The notes below the pieces were generated by a model. It was not told where the DNA came from and made no database searches. It saw nothing but the letters and a program-made list of their open reading frames with translations. The position numbers and the translations under genes are program-made. Of a stretch of 64,000 nucleotides of DNA, positions 12,370 through 23,579 are shown piece after piece; positions within the stretch are counted from its first letter, which is position 1, and every line of letters begins with the position of its first letter. The stretch covers positions 51,495 through 115,494 of the forward strand of contig MNCI01029529.1 of NCBI GenBank assembly GCA_015680685.1. The letters run 5' to 3'. This DNA comes from Gnetum montanum. Lineage: Eukaryota > Streptophyta > Gnetopsida > Gnetales > Gnetaceae.

Positions 12370-12900
12370 AAATGCCTCCCAAAATCCACACTATTATGTT
12401 AACTCATGTTGTATATAACTGGATCCAAGATGGCAACTTTCCTAGGAAATTAGTCAAACATGGAAGTCCTCTTATCTATTTGCAAATTATTGGAAATGAA
12501 TCATGCAAAGCTCTTTTTAATTCAAGTTAATTTGATTTCTCAACAAATGTATACTTCCTAGAACCTGTCACCTCTCAAGGGAGCAATATTAGATGTGAAT
12601 TGGTAGACCAGTCCATCACTATTTCATTGGGAATAGTAGAAGATATTATGAACACTATCTATGGGTGGTCTTCTCTTGCCAATTTCCTACTAATCAAAAT
12701 TGAGAACTACAAGGGGGATTTTCCAATCCTTATGGGAAGGGCATGGCTAAGTACTTTTGATGCAAAAATGGGCATCAGCGATCTTTTTCTAGAAATTTCT
12801 TAGAAAAATGCATTTAAAAAGACCGAAAAGAAACAAGTTTCATGCACTAGGTAGAGCAATATAGTGTGCAACTACATGTAGAAACTCTAGTCCATTAAAA
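12370..12900 (+). pseudogene. Aspartic protease of element B1
   Basis: Retroviral-type protease that would cut the Gag-Pol polyprotein. It aligns with the minus-strand protease at 52953-53681: PLIYLQI, KALFNSS, LVDQSITISLGIVEDI, GWSSLANFLLIKI, GDFPILMGRAWLSTFDAKMGI. The catalytic D-S/T-G triad, expected at KALFNSS, has Asn in place of Asp, so the enzyme would be dead even without the stops. Part of it (12600-12803) is open. Confidence 0.7.
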
Positions 12901-13079
12901 GAGCATTCATTTCTACATGCAGGTAGTATGTAAATGAGGTAGATATTCCAAGGTGCCTATACATAGTAGCCACAACATAGGAGGATATCTAATGGCTAAT
13001 AGCTGATCTTGGAAGTAGCACACTTTGCATGGAACCTGCTAAGAGCTTAACATGTGCCTATGTTGAAGGCATGGATGAA

Positions 13080-14640
13080 CTAGAGTAAGTTCATCACCAA
13101 CTCTCTAATGATGTAAATTATGATATTTATTGAGAAGAGTTGGAAATCCCTAAAAATTTTAAACAAGAGCCCTTGGAGTTAAAAACTCTACTTATTGACA
13201 TGGAGTATGCATTTTTGAAAAATGGCAAGTCGGTAATCATTAATGTCAATCTTGCTCCTGAATAGAAATAGATGCTATTGAGGGTGGTCAACAAATGGCC
13301 AACAATGTTTGCTTGGTCATATCTTGAACTCATACGGATTGATCCTAGGATGTAACAGCATTGTATCTACACTGATTTGGCCATAAAGCCAAAGAGGCAG
13401 TGGTGGTGGTGGTTAAATCGCAAATTGAAGTAGATCATCAAAGAGGAAATCGAACAACTCCTCAAGGTGAGGTTTATCTATCCTATTGTAGATAGTGAGT
13501 GGGTTAGTCCACTCATGATTATGCTAAAGAAAGGTGGCAAGTGATGGGTCTACCTCAACTTTTGGCTATTGAACATGGCAACATTCAAAGCTCACTTTTC
13601 ATTGCCATTTGTGGATAAAGTATGGGATACTATATCTAGGCATTGTAATTACAGCTTTCTAGATGGTTATAGTGGCTATAACCAAATCCAAAGCATGCTA
13701 GAGGATCAAGCCAAAACAACATTCATGAGTCCTTTGGGGATGTTTTCATATTGAAAGATGCCTTTTGTTCTATGTAATGCTCCTACAACATTTCAACTTT
13801 TGGTCATAAGCATTTTTCAGCAACAGATTGATAGTGGGATGGAAGTCTTCATGGATGACTTCTCCACCTATGGCACCACATTTGAGCAAGCCTTGGACTA
13901 CCTTGAGTAAGTGCTTAAAATGTGTGTGGAGATGAATCTATAGCTTAATTGGTAGAAGAGCCATTTGATGGTCTAGGAGGACATTATACTAGGGCATAGA
14001 ATTTCTCAAGTAGGGATTGAGGTGGGTCCTAAAAACATAAGGGTCATCCAAGGAATAACTAGCCAACCAAAAACCTTTAAAGATGTCTGATCATTCCTTA
14101 GATACACTAGCTACTACTAGTGTTTTATAGATAATTTCTCTAAGATCGTAAAACCAATGGTTGAGCTTACAAAGAAAGATGCTCCATTCATCTGGACCAA
14201 GGAATGCGAAATTATATTCCAGAGCCTCAAGTAGAAGCTTGTATAAACTCTAATTCCACGAGTGGCTGACTAGTCCAAACTATTTCATATAATGATAGAT
14301 GCATCAAATTATTCTTTAGGAGTAGTGCTTATGTAATTGGATGACAAGAAACATCCATATTACATCCATTGCACAAGTCCAAGCATTGTGGGTGCACACC
14401 TGAAATACACCACAATGAAAAAAGAACTAATCATGGTGGTGTACATTCTAGAGAAGTTCAAGCACTATGTGCTTGGAGAGAAAGTGTTTATGCACACTGA
14501 CCATAGTGGCATTCACTTTCTCATGAACAAGCTAACAATAAGACCCCATATCATATGGTGGTTGGTGATCTTACAAGAGTTTGATCTTACAATGGCAAAT
14601 CAAAATTTGGTCACTAATCACTTATCTTAATTATGATGGG
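13080..14640 (+). pseudogene. Reverse transcriptase and RNase H of element B1
   Basis: RT landmarks in order: IKEEIEQLLK, IYPIVDSEWVSPL, LPFVDKVWDTISRH, YSFLDGYSGYNQI, the FMDDFS active site (13848-13865, family FVDD/FMDD), then GHRISQVGIEVGPKNI and the thumb/connection FLRYTSYY.CFIDNFSKI. RNase H follows from about 14280: IDASNYSLG supplies the first catalytic Asp, MKKELI the Glu, HTDHSGIHFLM the second Asp. The sequence style matches Athila. Stops interrupt the frame in at least a dozen places, many as TAG or TAA at expected Gln/Trp. The short open parts at 13569-13754 and 14337-14630 are fragments of this one gene. Confidence 0.85.
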
Positions 14641-14859
14641 ATAACAAAGAGGAGAAGAGCCTACTCTCTGACTAATTCCTAATAAACTCCTCTTTATAGG
14701 TGTAATAAATGAACAAGTGCCCAATGAACCAAATATGGTATGACGTCATCCTCACTTATCTTCTCACTCAAGAAATGCCATAAGATCTGAACTATAGGAA
14801 GAAATAATAGTATCTTCATTAGGCCATATGCTTCACAAAAATCAATAAACACCTTTACA

Positions 14860-16050
14860 AGGTATGTGTTGAAGGCCTAGTTCATTGGTGTGTACCTGAT
14901 GCTAATCAGCTACATGTTCTCTAGGATGCTCATGAGGGTCCATGTGGGGGCCACTATGCTAGAAGATGCACAACCATTAAGATCCTGATGGTAAGGTATT
15001 ATTGGCCAACCATCTTTAGGGATGCCCTTCAATTTTTCCACTCTTGTGAATGCTGTCAACAAGATGATGGGATGATAACTCGAATGGAGGGATCTCAACA
15101 ATGGATTCACCCACTAGAACCCTTTAACATCTAGGGCATCAACTTCATGGGTCCCATCACACCCATGTCAAATGGAAATGTGTACATAATCATCATTGTT
15201 GATTACTACATAAAATAGGCAAAAGCAATAGCCATCATCAACTATACATCATCTAATGCTGCACATTTTATACAAAAAAATGTTGTAAATAGGTTTGGGG
15301 TGCCACGTGCACTAATTTCTGACAAGGAAACCCATTTTATAGGCACTACCTTTCACAAGCTTATGTAATTCTTAGGTTTTAAACATAAAGTAACAACATG
15401 CTACCACCCCTAAGCCAATGATCAAACAAAAGTTACTAATAAGGAGATCACGAAGATCATGACAAGAACTATTAGAAAATATAAGATAGACTAGAGCACA
15501 AAACTAAACAATGTCCTCTAGGCATATCATTCAACATGAAAACTTCCTATAGGCTACTCTTCCTATGAACTAGTGTATGGAAAATTATCAACTCTACCTA
15601 TCTAATTTGAGCTCAATACACTTTCAACAACTTGTGACTTGGACCTTAACCTTAGCCTAGCACAAAAAGAAATATTAATCAACTTGAATGTGCTAGATGA
15701 AAATCAATTGGTAGCCCTATCCTTAAATGAAATGCACAAGGCATCTAACAAAAAGTGCCATGACCTTAGAATACTGAAAGTAAAATTTCAACCTAGAGAC
15801 ATGGCCCTCTACTGGAACCCACACATGTACCTTAAAAGACAAAGTTTCATACATTGTGGAAGGGACATTATATTATCTAAAAAACCTTTTCTTCTAGGCC
15901 ATGTTAATCTATAAACCTGGCAGCCCAAACAAAAAAATATTTAGTCAACATGCAACAAGTAAAACCTTTTCACAAACCTAAGCAAGCCACTACAAAAAAT
16001 CCCTCATCAGATGAACAATCATGTTTAATGTTTTGGATCTCCTCTTTAGT
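14860..16050 (+). pseudogene. Integrase of element B1
   Basis: The N-terminal HHCC zinc domain is visible: DAHEGPCGGHYARR, YYWPTIFRDA, SCECCQQD. In the catalytic core the first acidic residue, normally Asp in GIDFM, is Asn here (GINFM, about 15140). The second Asp is in ALISDKETHF (about 15320); the Glu is expected in the NDQTKVTNKEI segment, where the usual A-E is changed to T-K. The C-terminal part (15639-15914 open) has CHDLRILKVKFQPRD and NMQQVKPFHKPKQ, shared with copies F and G. The frame ends at the polypurine tract at 16051. Several stops; inactive. Confidence 0.85.
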
Positions 16051-18134
16051 CATGGGGAAGATGATCATCCATGCTAACCATTGTAGTGGCTTAGTTTTTC
16101 ATCTTTTTTTCACATTTTTGTTTTACACTTTGTTAGTTTTACAACTTTTTTTTTTTACACCTTTATCTTGCATCTTTTTGTTTTTTAGTTTATTAATTTT
16201 TCTAATTTTTTTTTGCAACATTATTAGTATGTTTTATCTTTCTTGAATATTTTACAATTTCTTGTATATGTTATTCTATTTTGGTATGATTTTCTCATGA
16301 TTTTTGCTAATAAAGTACCTTATTATCAATAGGACACCGTGATGCTATAGTTGTTTGCTAATAGTGGTTTGTACTTAATGTTTTTGATTGCTAATGTTTG
16401 GTTTCTATTTTTGAATTTTGATGACTCATAACTAAGACAAAGTTTCTTTTTCATGGAATAAGCAATGAGTCCACATCATCCACCCATCCACAAACTCTAT
16501 GGTTTTCCTTGTTTTGGAAACATGAGGTTCCTTTTCATTAGTAAAACCTTAATGAACTTGTGACCTTGGTAGTTTCCAAACTTGGAAAGAATTCAAAGAT
16601 TTGAAAATAGTGTGACTTCAAAGGGACTCAAAGCTCTCTATACCTTATACCATCTTGAGTGAAAGCGTGTTTTTCATGAATCTCTTAACATTCCATGTCA
16701 ACCAATAACAAGATGTTCAATAAGTCTTTGCATGGTGTGGTTCCCATCCAAAAATTCATTAAAATATTAAATAAAGAAAAAATTATGGAAATTCAAATCA
16801 CACCCGTTAGACACAAGAAACGAGCTACAAGTAGTGATTATGGGACTAACAGACATGTTACCCATGCCTAAAGGTCCCCTCTAACTAAGGCTGTTTCTGG
16901 CTTCCTGCTTCTCTTTTCTTCTCTAAAAGGAATGGTGTTTCATCTGTGGGAGCATTCCTAAGGGGTGGATTGGTCTTAGAGAAGTGATGGAAATTCATTG
17001 AACGTGGTTGGTTTTGGTCTACACTAAGGATGGAGTCTATTGGATCATTTAACCACAAATTCTACAAGGAAATTCATGTGACCAAGATTCAAAACTCCAT
17101 TCCACTCTCTCTATCATCTATTAATGCTTCCATAATTCACCTTATGCCAAATTTCTAATTTTTCATTCAATGTCTTAGTTTGATGTGTTAAAATTCTTAA
17201 CTAGATTTTCTAGGCTTGGTCATTAACTTATTGTAACTATTAATCAACTATGAGGCCCATGGACTCCTTAGTTGAGGTTATGCAAGGGCAAAAAGGGCAT
17301 GTGCTACTATGGGGAGGATCCTCTTGCATATCTCGTGGTTTGATTAGTTAAGTTCCTTACCCTTAGATGTTGTTGCAATCAAATCTTTCGTGTGCTCCAT
17401 TGTGCATCCAGCTATGCACTTCTTAAGGAAATTTTCTTTATAAAATCTCATTCTCTAATCAAAATCCTCTTCTAATATTTACATCATATTCATGAATTTT
17501 TGGGCTTCCATTTGATCCTCATTTCATGTGAAAGCTCCTTGTTTGTTATTACTTTTAATAAATTCAATGGTGATCAATAGCCACATTGACTAGGCCTAGT
17601 CAACGTGGCTAGCTACATCAACAACACCTTGTTGACTAGGCCCTGTCGATGTAGCACAAAAATTCTATAAATAACATCCAACACTTAGGAATTTTTGTCA
17701 TTTTCTTCAAATAGGAGGGGAGTTTTTGCAATTTTTTAGAGCCCCAAACCTTCCAAAGCTCATAACTTTCACACCGTTTGTCCAAATCACTTCGTTCTTC
17801 GATCCTATAGCTACTAGGGGTAACATCTTAGTTGTGGGGGTCACAAACCTTAAGGTTTTTGATAAAAAAATTTTAAAATTTTTCTAATAAGGGTTAATGA
17901 ATAGAATAATATTAAACCATTAATTTTTTAGAGTTTAACCCTTCCAACAAATTCCAGTAAACCTAAAATTATGTATTTATATGAAAATAATAATTGAAAT
18001 GATCAAATCGACCATGATCACAACTTAGCCAAGTGTAACTTTTCCAAAGAGATAAGGTATCCCAATTACTTCATGTTACACATTAAATGTTAATCCTTGG
18101 CCATGTTGTGATTAAAGATTGCACCAAGACCAAA
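16051..18134 (+). other. UTR between integrase and ORF3 of B1: polypurine tract, palindromes, TATA box
   Basis: No gene. CATGGGGAAGATG at 16051-16063 is a polypurine tract directly after pol; the same motif follows integrase in F (57841) and G (63661, minus) and the truncated pol of J (52932, minus). A T-rich stretch follows. Blocks near 16465 (GAGTCCACATCATCCACC) and 17285 (GGGCATGTGCTACTATGGGG) are conserved in five copies. At 17581-17608 is a near-perfect 28-bp palindrome centred on GGCC. TATAAATA at 17666-17673 follows GTCGATGTAGC, as in the LTR promoters, so this part looks like an LTR U3-R segment inside the element. ORF3 starts about 460 bases downstream. Confidence 0.65.
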
Positions 18135-20945
18135 ATGGCCACAGGAAGGAGGATCATCCCAACAAAAGGACAAATGACCTAGAGTTGGAAGGAAGCAATA
18201 GGAGCAAGTAGTAGAAACTCATGTAATAGGACCTCTTTGGGAGGAGCTTGAAGTGGAATCTATTTGATAGATTCTTAAAGAAGATGCTGCAACTAAACAA
18301 TCTCATTGAGGAGAGGCACCATGTCCCATACCAAGACTTGAGTTCACATTGTCACAAGCTTGCCTTGATATGATTAAGCCTCATGATGTCCAATGCTTAG
18401 GTCTCCAAGAACTAAACTTTGGACCATTCTTATAACATGCTCCACTAGAAGTTAAGATGAAGTTGCAAAACTCTCCCATGTGGCCAATCATCACTTCTAG
18501 TGGTAAGTGGTACATAGGAGAGACATATCTCTTCTAGAATAGCAGAAAGGTAGGAGCCACTATGAAAATCAAGGACGTTTAGGTGTCCTACTTGGCATAA
18601 GCCATTGTGCAGGCTCTTGGTCTACCTAATTCTAGGATCCATCTGGTAGAGATCTCCATGCAAGTAGACCCAAAGGCAAGAAAGGAGTGGACCCAGTGGT
18701 ATTATAGGGTTAACTATAAGGAGTTTGGCATGCTCACACTAGCAAAGTGAATATACTTCAAGATATAGGCTTATCACATCAATCTAACGAGGAGGCCTAG
18801 CAAGATGACTACTTTCTCCATACATGCATGTGCTACTTTAATAGGAAAGTCCTTGTAAACCTTCCACAACTAATCTATTTGGAGAGAGAAAAGTGCTTTA
18901 AGGAAAATGAACATGGAATGAAAACCCTACCCTTTCCATGCCTTATCAAAAAAATTTGTAAAAGGATAGGATAGTCTACTATGCAAATGACATACTCAGG
19001 CATACTTCCATTACCTCCTAGTATGAAATAATGAAAGACAAGACCCTTGTCATGTTCAAAGAAGAGGAGTAGCAACTACCACTTTCATCACCCATTCAAA
19101 AAAATGTCAGAGGCCTACACTACCATTAAGCACCTACATGAAATCCAATGAGCAGTAGAAGTGAGTAGGAACAATTGGTAGTGATCCATTTGTGTACCAT
19201 CTTGCAATGAGTCACCTCAACAAAGTGGCTTAAATAATTAGTTAGATGGATATAGGTGGACTAGTATTCTCAGCTCAAAGAATGTAGTTGCCTGTAAGGT
19301 CGAATCCTAGTGCTTGAGAGGTAATAGTGTCTCTCTCACAACAACAACAATTCCTAGAAATATTTGAAAATGCCACCACCTTTTTGATACACTTGGAGAA
19401 GGGTGAGGAAGCAACTATCTTGGTGATGTAGCACCAAGGACAAGAGACAACAACAGAAGTGGTTGTTGGTCGAATCACTGAAGCACTAAATGCACCTACG
19501 ACATCTATACTAGACATTTTTGTACTCAGAGATGTGCAAACATCTACAAGAACTATTAGCAGTAGATTGAATGCAACCCAATATGAGGAGTTGTTGGACC
19601 AACTAGTGGGAATCGAGTAATTGATTCTAGATATCTTTGATTTTCCAGATAAAATCATCGCAACCTAGTCAAAGATGCTTGAAGAAAAGAGTAAATGCAT
19701 CATTTTGGAAGGGCAACTTGAAATAGCTCAAGCACAAAACCAATGCTTGGCTGTGAAGGTTTCCAAATTAAGAGCATGCCTTACTAATTCTGTGCTTCTC
19801 AACCCTACACTGACAAGAGATGAAGCTTTTCAACATCTTCAAGATAGACTTAAATAAGTTGAAGCGATGATGGTGATGTTCATCTTTAACTAATCTATGG
19901 TTGAGGCCAAGACATTCAGTTCATAAGGACTTGGTCCAAACGTGCCTAAATAATGAGATGTTGACTATAGAGAATCATCACCTATAGAATGTTGATGTGC
20001 AGAAATAGCAGATGCAAGAATTCATCTATCAATAGCAAGAGTAGCTAGCCAAGGTAAACACTAAACTAAGAAGATTGGCAACTGAAAATAGAAATCTCTC
20101 TATGGAGGAAGTTTGTGCCTTACTCTAAAAATCTACAATTGAGATTGCCGCTTGGAAGAATGAGGCTCTCAAATTTAAGAGAGTCAAGAACCACTATAGA
20201 GATCAGGTTGGCCTACAGAAGGAAGTTAATGAAAAACACATCCAAATGGCTAAGGCAAAAGTTAATGAGATCCTCCAGCAAGGAAAAGAGGTGTGGAAAC
20301 CTATTATTGATGGGATATATGACTACAACAAAGTAGAGATCCGCATGAAGTAATTGCAAATTGAAGAGATTATAAAATAAATGGAGCTTTCTAATCTCTA
20401 ATATGCAAACCTAGTAATGCTAATTGCTAAATGGTCATGGTCAAAGTTAGAGAAACAGGTGGCTAGCTTGTACTTGTTGTACATGGCAAAGTCCAAGCAC
20501 CATAAGGAGACCAAGCAAAAGCTTGAGACTGCAAATGTTGAACATGAAGTTCTTAGGGTAAGATTCATTGATCAAATATCAACTGTTAAGAACCTATCCA
20601 AAAGAATGAACAATTACTATGAACTGCAAAATGCAATTAGGGCATTCAACATTGAACACAAACAATTTTTTGCTTGGTTTGTCAATGTCAAGTAGTTGTT
20701 TCCAATAATGCCCTATTCTTGGGATGTGCCCATTTCAACCCACATTGGCAAGCTATGTGGACCATGCATGATCTTAGGAGTAAGGAGGAGAAGATGACAG
20801 CATTGTTGGATGCTTTTTGTCTTCCATTAGAAGTTGTAGTTGTAGCAAAACAACCATAACAGCCTCAACTACCACATGTGCCTTATGCAGGAGAAGGTCC
20901 TTCAAAACCTCAAGAGCCTCCACTGCCTAGGACCATTTAATCTAC
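18135..20945 (+). pseudogene. Accessory ORF3 of element B1 (coiled-coil protein)
   Basis: ATG at 18135 (MATGRRI). The frame aligns with ORF3 of H and G. N-terminal domain: LWEELEVESI, LQELNFGPF, SPMWPIITSSGKWYIGET, MKIKDV, LPNSRIHLVEISMQVDPKA, KEWTQWYYRVNYKEFGML. C-terminal half from about 19400: LNAPTTSILDI, SSRLNATQYEELLDQLVGI, then the open part at 19675-19857 with MLEEKSKCIILEGQLEIAQ, a heptad-like pattern suggesting coiled coil; further coiled-coil-like blocks continue to about 20700. It ends near SKPQEPPLPRT. No transmembrane segment or protease/polymerase motif was seen. Function unknown; options are an env-like ORF, a nucleic-acid binding helper, or a captured host gene. Stops are mostly TAG/TAA. 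Confidence 0.65.
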
Positions 20946-21173
20946 TTCATTATCTTCATGTCATCAAAGGGATTGTGTTTGTCAATTTTGTCATGGTGTT
21001 CAAGTTTGTAGTCTTGAACACCAAAAAAGAATTTTGTAATGGTTGTATATCTATACACTTGGGCACTTAGTGTTTGTTTGTGTTTGTTGTATGTCTATCG
21101 TTAGTTAATTATTCCATACCTTTCCAAGTTTGTAAAGAACTCAAGGACAAGTTTTCATTTAGTTGTGCGGGTA

Positions 21174-21957
21174 TGATGAAGCATAAATTAGTTACATCGA
21201 CTAGGCCCCTTCGATGCATGATTTGATGCATTGATGTGGCCCCATCAACGTAGTGTCTATTTTTACCTATAAATATGTGCTTACCTGCTGTGTTTTGGCA
21301 TCTTTGTCATAGTTGTAGTGGAGCTCTTACAATTTTCTTACATGAAAGAATATTATTCTAAGTGCTCACGGTAGGAGTCAAGAGTGTACAAATCTTTATT
21401 TGAGCACTGTTGTACCTAACCACAATAGTACGTGCTGTAATAAAGATGAGCTTTTTGATTAACCTTGCAACACTTTGAAATAGATTAATTATACATGTAT
21501 GCATTTACTATTTTGTGCAATTTTCTTTAATGCTTCAAGTAATTAAATAGTTAATTAAGATAAATTAATCTAGATTAAATAATGATTAATCAAGCACATA
21601 AGTATGACCACTTCACGCTTAACATTTGGTAACCCAGTAGCGTTAAACATGATCAAGATGTGTATGGCAAGTGCGAATGGATACTAATGTTAGGATTAGT
21701 TAGATTAAATTCGTAATTTAATTATTTTATTTTATATGATATTCTCATCCTTAGGCGACTTAAAACAGAAAACATAAAAAATGATAAAAATCACATGCCT
21801 CAATTACACTTAACCATACCTTTGCATTTCATAAATGTAATTGGGAAGACAACAATTGCAACGGTTAGTTTCACTTCCTAGAGACCAATGTATTTAGAAG
21901 GCTATAAGTCCACTGAATTTGACTATGGTTTGGCATAGAGGTACTTGTCGCTCATCA
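21174..21957 (+). repeat. 3' LTR of element B1 (784 bp)
   Basis: Starts TGATGAAGCATAAATTAG and ends GTCGCTCATCA. TATAAATA is at 21268-21275. The preceding CAAGGACAAGTTTTCATTTAG then GTGCGGGTA is the decayed form of the polypurine tract that reads CATGGGGGTA before the LTR of element J. It is about 60 bp shorter than the 5' LTR. Confidence 0.85.
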
Positions 21958-21974
21958 ATCAATTACCATTTAGC

Positions 21975-22140
21975 TAATCATTTCAACTATCTATAGTGAT
22001 GATAGCATGAAGTATATCATAGTGAACATCATCTATCTACAATGATCATAATGTGAAGAATATCATGATGATGGGCTATTTATCTATATGCAATGACCAT
22101 AGCCTAAAGCATATCATGGTGGTGAGCTAAGTGCTTATAC
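21975..22140. repeat. Degenerate tandem repeat, about 50-bp unit, three copies
   Basis: Three successive units share CTATCTA(T/C)A, then AATGA or AGTGATGA, then GAAGTATATCATAGTGA and close variants (…AAGAATATCATGATGATGGGCTA; …AAGCATATCATGGTGGTGAGCTA). It lies directly after element B1. Confidence 0.5.
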
Positions 22141-22439
22141 AAGAACCATATCTTGGTAAGTATAAGTTTATATGTTTATTTGTTGGTGAGCTATCTTATG
22201 TGCCTGCTTGCTTATCGAGCTACTAGATTCCTCTAACTACACCACACCCATAAGTGAGGATTTTTTATAGTTGCTTACCCTACTTAATCTTAGGACTAAT
22301 TCCCTCTAATTTTTTGTGGTTTTTATGTGATAATATTCATTGTAATGATGAAGATTTAAAAGATGCAACTAATGATTAAACTTCTTATTTTAGTATTTGA
22401 TATCTTTTGGTATTATGTTTCCAGCATAAGTTATGGTTC

Positions 22440-23400
22440 TATGAGATAATGTTCAACTTCGCCGTTTCAAAAAAGAGAGGGTAACGTACTTTGCACGTGA
22501 ACACAAAATATGCATGTTGATGAATAATCATTTATGTTATAAGTGCCTTGATTCACTCATGGTAAAATGATAAATAATATACAAAATTTGTGAGCGCTTA
22601 TCCAGTGGGAACATTAAGTTTTGCGATATCCCCGTGAGAGAAAATCTCACTGGACAATGCTGCCATGCAAAAACTCTATGATGAGAATTTTAAAATATTA
22701 TATTAAATGACAAAGTATGTAAGAGTCAAATACTGAAGCGCAAAGAAGTCTCTGCAAGATTTTGAGCCTAGGTGTTGAGGATGAGGTTGGTATGGCATAC
22801 AAAGCTTGTAAGATCATATGCATTTAGGATATTCGTCTTACACATTGATTTTAAAGGTATCAAGTCACATGGTATTATTAATTAATGCTTTGCAGGATGG
22901 ATTGTAGCATTCAGTTCTCGTAAAATATTGCGGACGCGTACCGGTCTTTCCGGAAAAATCAATGTTGGATATACCCAACTTGCAATTATGCGCTTGCTCG
23001 GGTCAAATCCCTCGGCTGCAACAGATTTTATTCTCAGATGTTAGAGGGAGCGTTTGAAAAGAATATCCGAAATACAAGAGAATAAACCAATTTCCTGCTG
23101 GTGAAGGTGAGTTGTCAATGAATGAATTATTTATATCATTTTTCGGTTTCTATGCATGAAAATTTAGCTGCAGTAAAACGATATTTCTTTTGGTTGTCGT
23201 GGGCTTAAATACTATGATTAATTACACCAATTTTAAAACATTAAATTAATCTTATCCTTTACCTTTTTCCTGCTCTTCGAGTTGCTTCGGACATTTATGG
23301 ACGCATTCTCCTCCGCCAATCAAAAATACCCCTAAATTTATATTCCATACATATACATGGAAATTATGAATGCTGCAAAACACCCGCAGCTTATTACATA
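22440..23400. other. Host intergenic sequence left of the metallothionein gene
   Basis: No ORF of note and no similarity to the repeats elsewhere in the window. A short inverted pair, TCCAGTGGGA (22599) and TCTCACTGGA (22646), could form a small hairpin. Base composition is less AT-rich than the retroelements. Confidence 0.4.
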
Positions 23401-23471
23401 GAAACGGAGTAACTTAGTCAAAATCAACCACGCACATGATGCATGACTGTATATCCACATGTCTTCTAACT

Positions 23472-23478
23472 CTTTATT
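23472..23478 (-). terminator. Polyadenylation signal of the metallothionein gene
   Basis: AATAAAG on the minus strand, about 100 bases past the stop codon at 23580. This is a normal plant 3'-UTR distance. Confidence 0.55.
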
Positions 23479-23579
23479 GGTGGATGATATGGAAGCACAC
23501 GTTCACACACGTACAAACTAGAATCCCAGATATATCAGGATGGTTGAAAATTTATAATAAAATATTAATATTGATTTCA

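Larger units (their letters stand above)
9273..21957 (+). mobile_element. Near-complete Athila-like Ty3/gypsy retrotransposon B1 (12.7 kb)
   Basis: Order of parts: 5' LTR 9273-10115, tRNA-Asp primer site 10117-10133, gag 10289-12330, protease 12370-12900, RT-RNase H 13080-14640, integrase 14860-16050, UTR with polypurine tract and TATA box, ORF3 18135-20945, 3' LTR 21174-21957. The domain order RT, RNase H, integrase defines Ty3/gypsy. Gag and primer type point to the Athila lineage. All frames are broken, mostly by TAG/TAA where CAG, CAA or TGG would fit. Possible target duplication: ATTAG at 9268-9272 against ATCAA, or ATTAC a few bases on, after 21957, so not clean. Confidence 0.85.

Noticed and set aside
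22599-22656. Short inverted repeat as a structured RNA or MITE
   Set aside because: Arms of about ten bases only, no terminal duplication, no second copy in the window.
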